The notes under the pieces were generated by a model. That model had not been told where the DNA came from and made no database searches. It was given only the letters and a program-made list of their open reading frames with translations. From assembly GCA_027021325.1 (NCBI GenBank), contig JALUUN010000229.1, forward strand, positions 1 to 12,536: DNA of 12,536 nucleotides. Reading direction: 5' to 3'. The DNA comes from Planctomycetota bacterium (GTDB lineage: Bacteria; Planctomycetota; UBA1135). This document shows positions 1-6,477 of the stretch, piece by piece (position 1 is the first letter of the stretch; each line of letters begins with the position of its first letter). Made by a program: the position numbers and the translations under genes.

Positions 1-416
1 AAGGAGCCCTCCGAGAGGTGCCGGATGTCCTGGATCGGGCCCGTCAGGAAGCGCCAGTACTTGTCCCGCAATTCCTTGTCTTGAATGTACTTGCGCAGGA
101 CCTCCGGGGTGTCCCTGGCGGGGTCCACGGAGAAGCTCAGGAACTGGACCCGTGGGTCCTTCCGATAGTGGAAGGCGAGTTCCTGCATCCTCCGGGTCAT
201 TTCGATGCAGATGCTCGGGCAGGAAGTGAAGAAGAAGTCGGCCACCGTCACGCGGCCCTTCAGGACGGCCTCCGTCGTCTCCTGGCCGTTCTGGTCCAGG
301 AGACGGAAAGGCTCCACGGGCCAGTCCAGGGAAGGCGGCGGCACGGGCGGCGGGGCCTCCCCGGCGCCGCAGGCGGGGAGGGAGGGGGCCAGGAGCAGGA
401 TGGGCCAGGCGCGCAT
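1..416 (-). CDS. SCO1/SenC family copper chaperone, lipoprotein (partial, C-terminus outside window)
   Basis: Only the first 138 codons are present; the gene runs off the left edge. SCO proteins deliver copper to, or reduce the thiols of, the CuA site of cytochrome c oxidase on the outer face of the cytoplasmic membrane. The product begins with a hydrophobic leader ending in LPAC (Cys16), which suggests a lipoprotein signal, then a Pro-rich linker (residues 21-33). The thioredoxin-like domain follows, with the diagnostic copper-binding CPSIC motif (Cys66, Cys70) after the strand VADFFFTS, and the usual SFSVDPARDTPEVL segment (94-107). The conserved distal histidine lies beyond the window. The second proline of the common CPxxCP form is Ile here. 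The start is the ATG at 416; no in-frame alternative makes a better leader. It is divergent from the FG-GAP gene. Family assignment is firm; the link to an oxidase operon is inferred. Confidence 0.93.
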   Translation of the reverse strand, partial: MRAWPILLLAPSLPACGAGEAPPPVPPPSLDWPVEPFRLLDQNGQETTEAVLKGRVTVADFFFTSCPSICIEMTRRMQELAFHYRKDPRVQFLSFSVDPARDTPEVLRKYIQDKELRDKYWRFLTGPIQDIRHLSEGS

Positions 417-566
417 GGGAGGGGGCGGGGCCCGGCCGGACTTCCCGGGAGGGCCCGCAATGGCGTGGTAGCATTTTGTACCCGGTCCCCGGGCCGGGAT
501 CTCCCCCCATCCCCGTTCCTTCCCCCGCTGCCGGGCCATCCCCCCCTCGGGCCCGGTCGAGGACCC
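417..566. promoter_or_regulatory. Divergent promoter region between the SCO and FG-GAP genes
   Basis: This 150-bp gap is very GC-rich except for one AT-richer patch at 466-480, which contains TAGCAT (469-474). That matches the TAnnnT pattern of a sigma70-type -10 box for the plus-strand gene and lies 92 nt before its ATG. No convincing -35 box is visible at the usual distance. The rest is G- or C-run sequence in which I see no gene. GAGG at 560 bp or just before, about 5 nt ahead of the ATG at 567, may serve as a ribosome binding site. Promoter placement is inference. Confidence 0.3.
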
Positions 567-2441
567 ATGCGCAGCCCCATCGCTCCTTCCCTGGTTCTGC
601 TCCCGGCGGCCTTCGCCGCCCTGCTCGCCGGCCCTCTGCGCGCGCAGACCACCTGGACCGACGTCACCGACGCCGCCGGCCTGACCCACACCCATCAGAC
701 CCCTGCCAGCTTCATGATGGGGCCGATGGTGGGCGGCGGGACGGTCGGCGACTTCAACGGCGACGGCTGGCCCGACATCTTCCTCCTCGGCGGAGGCATC
801 ACCCCCGACCGGCTCTTCATCAACCAGGGCAACGGGACCTTCGTGGACGAGGCGCCGGCCTGGGGCGTGGACCGCGTCCACCTGGGGGCCAGCGCCGCCG
901 TCGGCGACTACGACGGGGACGGCTGGCAGGATCTCTATGTGACCTCCCACGGTGTGGACCCCGTGGTGGCGCCCGGCTTCTCCCTCCTCTACCACAACGA
1001 GGGCAACGGCACCTTCACCGAGGTCGCGCGCATCGCCGGCGTCGCCTGGACCAGTCTGATGGGCGACGCCTTCGACGGCGCCTTCGGCGACTACGACCTG
1101 GACGGGGACCTGGACCTGTTCGTCGCCAACTACGACCTCACCAGTCTCGGCAACCGCCTCTTCCGCAACCGCGGCGACGGCAGCTTCGAGGAGGTCACAC
1201 GCGAGAGCGGCATCGATGCCCGCGACGTCCACGGCTTCACGCCGGGCTTCGCCGACATGGACGGCGACCGCTGGCCGGAGCTGATCCTCATCGGCGACAC
1301 GGGGACCTCCCGCTACTTCGTCAACAATCGCGACGGCACCTTCACCGACGCCAGCGCTCAGGTAAGCGGCCTGGACATTCCCAACGCCATGGGCCAGGCG
1401 GTCGGCGATGTGAACGGCGACGGGCTCCTGGATTTCTATGTGAGCGACGCCTACTGGCCTCTGACCGGCGCTGGCGGCAACCGCCTGTACATCAACCAGG
1501 GCGGCCACACCTACACCGAGGAAGGCCGCAGTGCCGGCGTCTACGATGTCGGTTGGGGTTGGGGCGTGGTCTGCCTCGACTTCGACAATGACGGTCTCCT
1601 CGACCTCGCCGGCACCAACGGCTACCCGGGGGTCTACGAGAACTACCCGAGCAAGCTCTTCCACAACCAGGGCGACGGCACCTTCGTCGAGGTCGGGCAG
1701 GCGACAGGCCTCGACCACACGCTGGACGGCCGCTGCATGCTGCGCCTGGACTACGACCGCGACGGCGACGAGGATCTCGCCATCGTCAGCAGCAACGATC
1801 CCTTCAAGCTCTTCCGCAACGACCTGGCGAACGGCAACCACTGGATCCAGCTGCGTCTCGACACCCAGGGCCACCCGGGCATCGCGCCCATGGGTTTCGG
1901 TACCCGTATCGAACTCCTGGCCGGCGGCGTCGAGCAGGTGCGCTTCGTGGACAGTGGCAAGAGCTACCTCGGGCAGAGCGAGATGAAGGTCCACTTCGGT
2001 CTGGGCGCCTCGGCCGTCGCCGACGAAATCCGCATCCTCTGGCCCGACGGCTTCCGCACCGTCCTGCGTAGCGTCGCCGCCGACCAGGAGCTGGTGATCC
2101 ACGCCGAACCGCCGCTTGCCGTTCCGCCGCTTCAACGCGGAACCACCGTGGATCTCGTCCTCTCCGGCCTCGAGCCCGGCCAGGAGGCGGTGTTTCTCGC
2201 CTCCGACGAGGGGGCGGGGCCCGGCCCGGTCCTCGACAAGCTCGGCAACGCTCCCCTGGGCATCCTGGCGCCGGTTCGGGAGCTGGGCACGGCTCTCGCC
2301 GACGCCGAGGGGCGGGCCATCCTGAGCCTGTCCATCTCCGCCACCGCCCAGCTCCGGGATCTGTGGATCCAGGCCGCCGGGCGGACCTCGGCCGGCGAGA
2401 CGATCCTCTCCCAGGTGGTTCAGGCCCCGGTGCTTCCCTGA
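567..2441 (+). CDS. Secreted FG-GAP/VCBS repeat protein with UnbV/ASPIC domain
   Basis: The 624-residue product has a signal peptide (residues 1-27, ending PLRAQ). It then carries seven Ca-binding FG-GAP/VCBS motifs of the form DxDxDGxxD at about residues 61, 113, 174, 229, 280, 337 and 394. The even 51-61 residue spacing is what a seven-bladed integrin-type beta-propeller would show. The fourth motif (ADMDGDRWPEL) is degenerate. An ASPIC/UnbV domain follows (about 424-512, NHWIQLRL to ELVIHAEP). A further beta-rich module (about 520-624) looks like C-terminal modules seen on secreted planctomycetal proteins. Proteins of this type are extracellular, often adhesive or carbohydrate-associated, but the ligand is unknown. 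The frame stays open upstream to position 18, but that stretch is antisense to the SCO gene and the signal peptide fixes the start at 567. Confidence 0.93.
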   Translation: MRSPIAPSLVLLPAAFAALLAGPLRAQTTWTDVTDAAGLTHTHQTPASFMMGPMVGGGTVGDFNGDGWPDIFLLGGGITPDRLFINQGNGTFVDEAPAWGVDRVHLGASAAVGDYDGDGWQDLYVTSHGVDPVVAPGFSLLYHNEGNGTFTEVARIAGVAWTSLMGDAFDGAFGDYDLDGDLDLFVANYDLTSLGNRLFRNRGDGSFEEVTRESGIDARDVHGFTPGFADMDGDRWPELILIGDTGTSRYFVNNRDGTFTDASAQVSGLDIPNAMGQAVGDVNGDGLLDFYVSDAYWPLTGAGGNRLYINQGGHTYTEEGRSAGVYDVGWGWGVVCLDFDNDGLLDLAGTNGYPGVYENYPSKLFHNQGDGTFVEVGQATGLDHTLDGRCMLRLDYDRDGDEDLAIVSSNDPFKLFRNDLANGNHWIQLRLDTQGHPGIAPMGFGTRIELLAGGVEQVRFVDSGKSYLGQSEMKVHFGLGASAVADEIRILWPDGFRTVLRSVAADQELVIHAEPPLAVPPLQRGTTVDLVLSGLEPGQEAVFLASDEGAGPGPVLDKLGNAPLGILAPVRELGTALADAEGRAILSLSISATAQLRDLWIQAAGRTSAGETILSQVVQAPVLP

Positions 2442-2523
2442 GCGGACCGCGCCGGAAGGAATCCGCCTTCGCTCCCGAGAGGGACGGCGCCTGCCGCTCT
2501 TGCGGACGGGCTCCCGGCCAGGA
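2442..2523. other. Convergent intergenic gap, no clear terminator
   Basis: The 82 bp between the stop codons of the FG-GAP gene and the sulfatase-like gene contain only short imperfect hairpins, such as TCCC-GAGA-GGGA and CCGC-TCTT-GCGG. Neither has a T-run. I see no gene and no strong intrinsic terminator. Confidence 0.4.
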
Positions 2524-4308
2524 TCAGTTGTCGGCGTAGCCCAGGGCCGCGAGGTTGGCGGCGCGCTCCTCGGACCGGCCCAGGACCTCCGCCGGGCTGG
2601 GCGGGAGGGCCGCCAGCCAGGAGGCGAGCTCCTTGCGCAGGCGCTCGACCAGGGCGGGCTCGGCTTCGAGGAGATCGGTCTGCTCGTAGGGATCGCCGCG
2701 GTACTGGAAGAGGGCCTCTTCCGGCCCGGCCTCGGGCCTGCCTTCCTGGCCCACCAGGCTCAGGTACTTCCAGCCGTCCTTGCGCCAGGCCTTGTTCGCC
2801 TGCTCCGCCCGGCTGCCTCGGGTCCACCAGGCCTCGTGGTAGAGCACGCGTCCGGTCTGGACCGCGGGGGCACGCTCCGAGGCCAGGGGCAGGAGGCTCC
2901 GGGCATCCATCTCGGCCTCCGTCTGCCCGCCGGCCAGCTCGAGCAGGGTCGGCAGGAGGTCGATGTTCGAGACCGGGTCGCCGACGGCCCGGCCCCCGGT
3001 GAGGCCGGATCCGGCCAGGATCAGGGGAACATGCAGGGTCGAGTCCCAGACCTCGCGCCCGTGGAGTTCGACGCCGTGGTCGTAGAGGCCTTCACCGTGG
3101 TCGGCGGTCACCGCGATGATCCAGGGCCGGCCCCGGCGCCGGGCGCGTTCCTTCCAGGCTTCCAGGACCGGGCCCAGTTCGTGGTCCAGGAGGGCGATCT
3201 CCCCGTCGTAGGCGGCGATCCTCCGGGCCAGTTCCTCGCGCGTGAGGCTCTCGGGCAGGCGCACGGCCGGTGACAGCGCTCCGGGATCCGGCTCGGGCAT
3301 CCACTCCGCTGGCGGGTCGTAGGGATCGTGGGCCTCCCACCAATGCACCCAGAAGAAGGCCGGCCGGTCGCCGGGCGCCGCGGCCAGGGCCGCCTCCGCC
3401 GCCTGGCGCGTCTGGAAGGCGTCCCGCGCCAGGTTCTCGTTCCGGGACTCCGTCATCCAGGAACTGAGGCCGACTGCACGCAGCCCGGCCAGGGCCAGAC
3501 TCGAGCGGGCGACCTTGCGGTGGAAGTCCTTGCCGGGCCGCGGGAGGGGCGAGGGCTCCTCCTCGGAGATGCGGTCGTCGTACCAGGCAAAGCCCTGGCC
3601 CAGGCCGAACTGCCGGTCCAGGACGAAGGAGGAGACGACGGCACCCGTGTAGTAGCCCAGTTCCTGGAAACGCTCGGCCAGGGTCCTCATGGAGGGGGCG
3701 AGGCGGAAGTCGCCGTTCTTGACCACGCCGTGGCCGGGCAGGAAACGGCCGGTGAAGAGGGACGAGTGGCTCGGCTGCGTGGAGCTGGACGCGGAGAAGG
3801 CTCGCTCGTAGAGAACGCCCTCCTCGGCCAGGGCATCCAGGACCGGGGTCCGGGCCCGGTCGTAGCCGTAGCAGCCGAGGTGGTCGGCGCGGACCGTGTC
3901 CAGGGTCAGGAGCAGGACGTCCGGGGCTTCCGGGGAGGCCGCGGCCGTGGGCGGGGCCTCGTACTCCCGGCTCAGGTTGTCCTCGCGTCCGCTTGGACCG
4001 AAGAGCCCCAGGGCCAGCCCGCCTAGGGGCAGAAGCCAGGCGGCCCGGGCCAGGGCCGGCCGGCCCAGCGGCGGGCCGGAAGGGCGGAGCAGGGCTCCGG
4101 CGAGGCCGCCGAGGACCAGAGCGGGCAGGGCCCACAGGGCCAGGATCAGACCGGAGAAGGAGAGATCGCTGGCCTGGAGGCGGGCCCCCCCCAGGAGGGC
4201 CAGGACGCCGCGCAGCCCCAGATCCAGGAGGACGAAGGCCGAGGACAGGAGGAGCGCACGCGAAGCGCCGGCCAGGACGCCCCGCAGAGGGGTCGGACGA
4301 GGGGACAT
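2524..4308 (-). CDS. Membrane-anchored sulfatase-like (alkaline phosphatase superfamily) enzyme with Thr at the nucleophile position
   Basis: The 594-residue product starts with about three hydrophobic segments (residues 10-40, 51-75, 88-105), then a sulfatase-fold domain likely outside the cytoplasm. Family landmarks: VLLLTLDTVRADHLGCYGY (131-149, with metal-ligand candidate Asp137), the active-site loop TQPSHSSLFTG (177-187), HWWEAHDPYDPP (322-333), AYDGEI (366-371), TADHGEG (401-407, Asp403/His404) and a C-terminal LAALGYADN. Classical sulfatases have Cys or Ser in a CxPSR loop, which is converted to formylglycine; here it is Thr177 with His181 replacing Arg. Thr is the nucleophile in phosphoethanolamine and phosphoglycerol transferases of the same superfamily, so sulfate ester hydrolysis is uncertain. 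I chose the ATG at 4308. An ATG at 4410, preceded by AGAGG at a 10-nt spacing, is the main alternative and would add a Pro-rich 34-residue N-terminus. Substrate unknown. Confidence 0.9.
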   Translation of the reverse strand: MSPRPTPLRGVLAGASRALLLSSAFVLLDLGLRGVLALLGGARLQASDLSFSGLILALWALPALVLGGLAGALLRPSGPPLGRPALARAAWLLPLGGLALGLFGPSGREDNLSREYEAPPTAAASPEAPDVLLLTLDTVRADHLGCYGYDRARTPVLDALAEEGVLYERAFSASSSTQPSHSSLFTGRFLPGHGVVKNGDFRLAPSMRTLAERFQELGYYTGAVVSSFVLDRQFGLGQGFAWYDDRISEEEPSPLPRPGKDFHRKVARSSLALAGLRAVGLSSWMTESRNENLARDAFQTRQAAEAALAAAPGDRPAFFWVHWWEAHDPYDPPAEWMPEPDPGALSPAVRLPESLTREELARRIAAYDGEIALLDHELGPVLEAWKERARRRGRPWIIAVTADHGEGLYDHGVELHGREVWDSTLHVPLILAGSGLTGGRAVGDPVSNIDLLPTLLELAGGQTEAEMDARSLLPLASERAPAVQTGRVLYHEAWWTRGSRAEQANKAWRKDGWKYLSLVGQEGRPEAGPEEALFQYRGDPYEQTDLLEAEPALVERLRKELASWLAALPPSPAEVLGRSEERAANLAALGYADN

Positions 4309-4424
4309 GGGACGGAGGCCGCCAGGGATCGGCAGCTCTGGAATCGGTCGGGGGAAGCCCGGGGCTTGAGGCGCGGCACCCGGACGCAACGCAGGGCCCT
4401 CTCGGATCATCGGCCCCGCGCCTC

Positions 4425-4430
4425 TAGGGT
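4425..4430 (+). promoter_or_regulatory. Possible -10 box (TAGGGT) for crcB
   Basis: TAGGGT followed by TAT forms one of the few AT-richer patches in the divergent gap and fits TAnnnT. It ends 54 nt before the crcB ATG. No -35 box is clear, so this is weak evidence. Confidence 0.2.
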
Positions 4431-4439
4431 TATGCCCGA

Positions 4440-4486
4440 TCACGCCACGCGTGACGTCATTCTGCAAGGGAATTCCGGCCCGGAAT
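4440..4486. promoter_or_regulatory. Cluster of perfect palindromes in the sulfatase/crcB divergent region (operator candidates)
   Basis: Four perfect dyads fall within 47 bp. TCACGC-CAC-GCGTGA (4440-4454) has 6-bp arms. TGACGTCA (4452-4459) overlaps it. GGAATTCC (4469-4476) follows. ATTCCGG-C-CCGGAAT (4472-4486) has 7-bp arms and covers the first two bases of the crcB ATG at 4485. Such dyads are the usual form of binding sites for dimeric regulators, and the position suits control of one or both divergent genes. The last dyad could also fold in RNA as a 5-bp stem with a 5-nt loop over the start codon. No regulator gene lies nearby. Function is inferred from symmetry and position. Confidence 0.35.
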
Positions 4487-4874
4487 GCGCATGGCCCACC
4501 TCGGATGGGTGCTCGCCGGGGGCGCCCTCGGTACCTTCCTCCGTCTCCTCCTCATGGAGGCGGTGGACGCGCTGCACGGTAGCGCCTTCCCCTGGGGGAC
4601 CTGGACCGTGAACCTCCTCGGATCCTTCGGCTTCGGCCTCTGCTTTGCCTGGGCGGAGGGCCGCTGGGACCTGGACGGCCCTGCCCGGGCGGCGGTCTTC
4701 GTCGGTTTCCTCGGCGCCTTCACGACCTTCTCGACCCTGGCCTTCCAGACCGTGGCTCTCGGGGAGCGCGGCGCCTGGCTGGCGGCCGCGGCCAACCTCC
4801 TCGGCCAGAACCTCCTGGGCCTCGCCGCCGTCCTCTCCGGCCTCGCCCTCGGGCGCGTCTTTCCGGGGGACTGA
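4485..4874 (+). CDS. crcB: CrcB/Fluc fluoride channel
   Basis: The 129-residue, four-helix membrane protein has the length and motifs of Fluc channels, which form antiparallel dimers in the cytoplasmic membrane and let toxic fluoride out of the cell. Visible landmarks are GGALGTFLRLL (12-22), the WGTWTVNLLGSF segment (37-48) with the conserved Asn43, and GAFTTFSTLAFQT (77-89), which holds the Phe-box and central Na-site region (Phe79, Thr80, Thr81, Phe82, Ser83). It is a single gene rather than a tandem pair, so a homodimer is expected. The start could be ATG 4485 or ATG 4491; neither has a strong ribosome binding site and the products differ by two residues. I see no fluoride riboswitch in the gap before it. 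It converges on the small unknown gene with 9 bp between stop codons. Confidence 0.95.
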   Translation: MRMAHLGWVLAGGALGTFLRLLLMEAVDALHGSAFPWGTWTVNLLGSFGFGLCFAWAEGRWDLDGPARAAVFVGFLGAFTTFSTLAFQTVALGERGAWLAAAANLLGQNLLGLAAVLSGLALGRVFPGD

Positions 4875-4890
4875 GGCGGTTCCTCAGTCC
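4868..4890. terminator. Bidirectional hairpin containing both stop codons of the converging genes
   Basis: GGACTGAGG (4868-4876), loop CGGTT, CCTCAGTCC (4882-4890) form a perfect 9-bp stem with a 5-nt loop. The plus-strand stop of crcB (TGA, 4872-4874) sits in the left arm and the minus-strand stop of the small unknown gene (4886-4884) in the right arm. Both genes end in GAC TGA, which creates the symmetry. There is no T-run on either side, so Rho-independent termination is not assured; it could also protect the 3' ends. Confidence 0.55.
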
Positions 4891-5291
4891 TCGACCTCGT
4901 GGATCTCCGGCGGCGCCGAGCACAGGACCTCGACGACATCCGTCGGGGTGCAGACCATGTAGTGCTGGAGATCCGGATGCCAGGCCTGAAGCAGGGGCTC
5001 GCGGCTTTGAAGCTCCTCGACCCAGGGGGAAGCGGGGATGCGCAGGAAGGGGCCGGTCCGCGGGAGGAGTTCCGGGGTGAAAGCCTCCCACAGTTCCAGG
5101 CGGAAGGGCTCCTGGATGTTGCGGTAGGCCGGCGGCTCCGGAAAACAGAAGCGGAAGACGCGGCCCTCGGGGTCCTCCTCGTCGGCGAGGAGCAGAACGA
5201 GATCGCCGTCGTCGTGGAGCTCCAGGAGGCTCAGGCGCTGCGCCCCGGAGAGGGGTGTTTCCCAGCGCTCGGCCACCCAGCCTTCGTACAC
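4884..5291 (-). CDS. Small conserved-looking protein of unknown function, third gene of the sugar oxidoreductase operon
   Basis: I do not recognise this 135-residue acidic protein. It has no signal peptide or membrane segment, so it is likely cytoplasmic. Features are an N-terminal LSLLELHDDGDLVLLLAD stretch (20-37) that looks like paired beta-strands, a Pro- and aromatic-rich middle (FCFPEPPAYRN, 48-58), and HYMVCTPTDVVEVLCSAPPEI (110-130, Cys114 and Cys124) near the C-terminus. The start is a GTG at 5291. GGGAGG lies 5 nt upstream (5302-5297), the best Shine-Dalgarno in the window, and the gene begins 16 nt after the oxidoreductase stop. The frame is open further upstream, but that part overlaps the oxidoreductase in a different frame. 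Context suggests a role with the two upstream enzymes, or a rider gene. It is a real gene by spacing and ribosome binding site; function unknown. Confidence 0.78.
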   Translation of the reverse strand: MYEGWVAERWETPLSGAQRLSLLELHDDGDLVLLLADEEDPEGRVFRFCFPEPPAYRNIQEPFRLELWEAFTPELLPRTGPFLRIPASPWVEELQSREPLLQAWHPDLQHYMVCTPTDVVEVLCSAPPEIHEVED

Positions 5292-5296
5292 CGGCG

Positions 5297-5302
5297 CCTC
5301 CC
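5297..5302 (-). promoter_or_regulatory. Strong Shine-Dalgarno (GGGAGG) fixing a GTG start
   Basis: GGGAGG reads on the minus strand 5 nt before the GTG at 5291, between the oxidoreductase stop codon (5310-5308) and the small gene. Most other genes here have weak or no Shine-Dalgarno sequences, so this one decides the start and supports the small gene being translated. Confidence 0.65.
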
Positions 5303-5307
5303 GGGTT

Positions 5308-6474
5308 TCAGAGCTCGACCCAGCGGTCCTCGGCCGAGGAGGCGATGACCGCTTCGATGAAACGAACGCCGCGGACGCCGTCCTCGACGGTGGGGAAGGG
5401 ATCCTCCATTTCGGCCTCCTGTCCGCGCACTGCCCGGGCGAAGGCCCGGTAGAGGTTGGCGAAGGCCTCAAGGTAGCCCTCCGGGTGGCCGGGCGGGATG
5501 CGCCCCAGGGAGCGGGCGTGCTCGCCCAGGTAGGCGTTGCCCGGCCGCCGGATCTGGAGCAGGCCCTGCTCTCCCCAGACCTTGAGTTCGTTGGGCTGCT
5601 CCTGGTGCCACTCGAGGCCGCCGCGTGTGCCGAAGACCCGCAGGGCGAGGCCGTTCTCTCGCCCGAAGCAGACCTGGCTGCAGGTCAAGGTGCCGCTGGC
5701 GCCGCCTTCCAGCTCGCACAGGACCATGGCGTCGTCGTCCACCTGGCGGCCGGGGACGAAGGTGTGGCGCTGGCCGAAGAGACGGCGTACCTGCTGTCCG
5801 GTGACGTGCTCCAGGAGCTGGAAGGCGTGGGTGCCGATGTCGCCCAGGGAGCCGCCCGGGCCCGAGCGGGTCGGATCCGTGCGCCAGGCGGCCTGCTTCT
5901 GCCCGGTCTGCTCCAAGGGCTCGCTCAGCCAGCCCTGGAGGTACTCCACATAGACCTTGCGGATCTCGCCGAGGGCCCCGCTCCGCACCAGCTCGCGTGC
6001 CTCCCGCACCAGGGGGTAGCCGGTGTAGTTGTGGGTGAGGGCGAAGACGCAGCCGCTCTTCCGGACCGCCTTGGCGATGGCTTCAGCGGTCCCCGAGTCC
6101 GTGGTCAGGGGCTTGTCGCAGATGACATGGACCCCGTGCTCCAGGAAGGCGATGGCCGGCCCGGCGTGCACGTGGTTCGGGGTGACGATGGAGACCGCCT
6201 CGATGCGCTGCTCGGCGGGCAGGGCGCTCTCGCCCTGGACCATGTCCTCCCAGGAGGCGTAGACCCGCGCCGGGTCCAGGCCCAGTTCGCGCCCGGTCTG
6301 GCGGCTCTTCTCCGGATCCGAGCTGAAGGCCCCGGCGACCAGTTCGAACTGCCCGTCCAGGGCCATGCACATGCGGTGGACCGCGCCGATGAAGGCGCCC
6401 GGGCCGCCGCCGACCTGGCCGATGCGCACCGGCCGCGGCGGATCGGAGGAAGAGGGATCCTGGAGCTGGGGCAT
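5308..6474 (-). CDS. Gfo/Idh/MocA family NAD(P)-dependent oxidoreductase
   Basis: The 388-residue product has an N-terminal Rossmann domain opening with IGQVGGGPGAFIGAVHR (18-34, Gly-rich nucleotide loop). SIVTPNHVHAGPA (95-107) and ICDKPLTTD (118-126) follow; the DKP is this family's EKP-type motif with the catalytic Lys121. The substrate domain contains GPGGSLGDIGTHAFQLLEH (205-223), where Asp212 and His216 occupy the usual catalytic positions. Members oxidise or reduce sugars, inositols or sugar adducts. There is no Tat or Sec signal, so it should act in the cytoplasm, unlike many planctomycetal relatives. The ATG at 6474 lies 3 nt after the stop of the TIM-barrel gene, so the two are almost certainly translated from one message. 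Substrate is not determinable from sequence; sugar C3 oxidation or 3-keto-sugar reduction is inferred from the neighbours. Confidence 0.93.
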   Translation of the reverse strand: MPQLQDPSSSDPPRPVRIGQVGGGPGAFIGAVHRMCMALDGQFELVAGAFSSDPEKSRQTGRELGLDPARVYASWEDMVQGESALPAEQRIEAVSIVTPNHVHAGPAIAFLEHGVHVICDKPLTTDSGTAEAIAKAVRKSGCVFALTHNYTGYPLVREARELVRSGALGEIRKVYVEYLQGWLSEPLEQTGQKQAAWRTDPTRSGPGGSLGDIGTHAFQLLEHVTGQQVRRLFGQRHTFVPGRQVDDDAMVLCELEGGASGTLTCSQVCFGRENGLALRVFGTRGGLEWHQEQPNELKVWGEQGLLQIRRPGNAYLGEHARSLGRIPPGHPEGYLEAFANLYRAFARAVRGQEAEMEDPFPTVEDGVRGVRFIEAVIASSAEDRWVEL

Positions 6475-6477
6475 GCT

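Noticed and set aside
18..566. N-terminal extension of the FG-GAP protein in the same frame
   Set aside because: It overlaps the SCO gene in antisense, and the signal peptide starts exactly at the ATG at 567.
4309..4484. Fluoride riboswitch upstream of crcB
   Set aside because: No stretch matches the conserved core by eye; listed as a finding of absence only.
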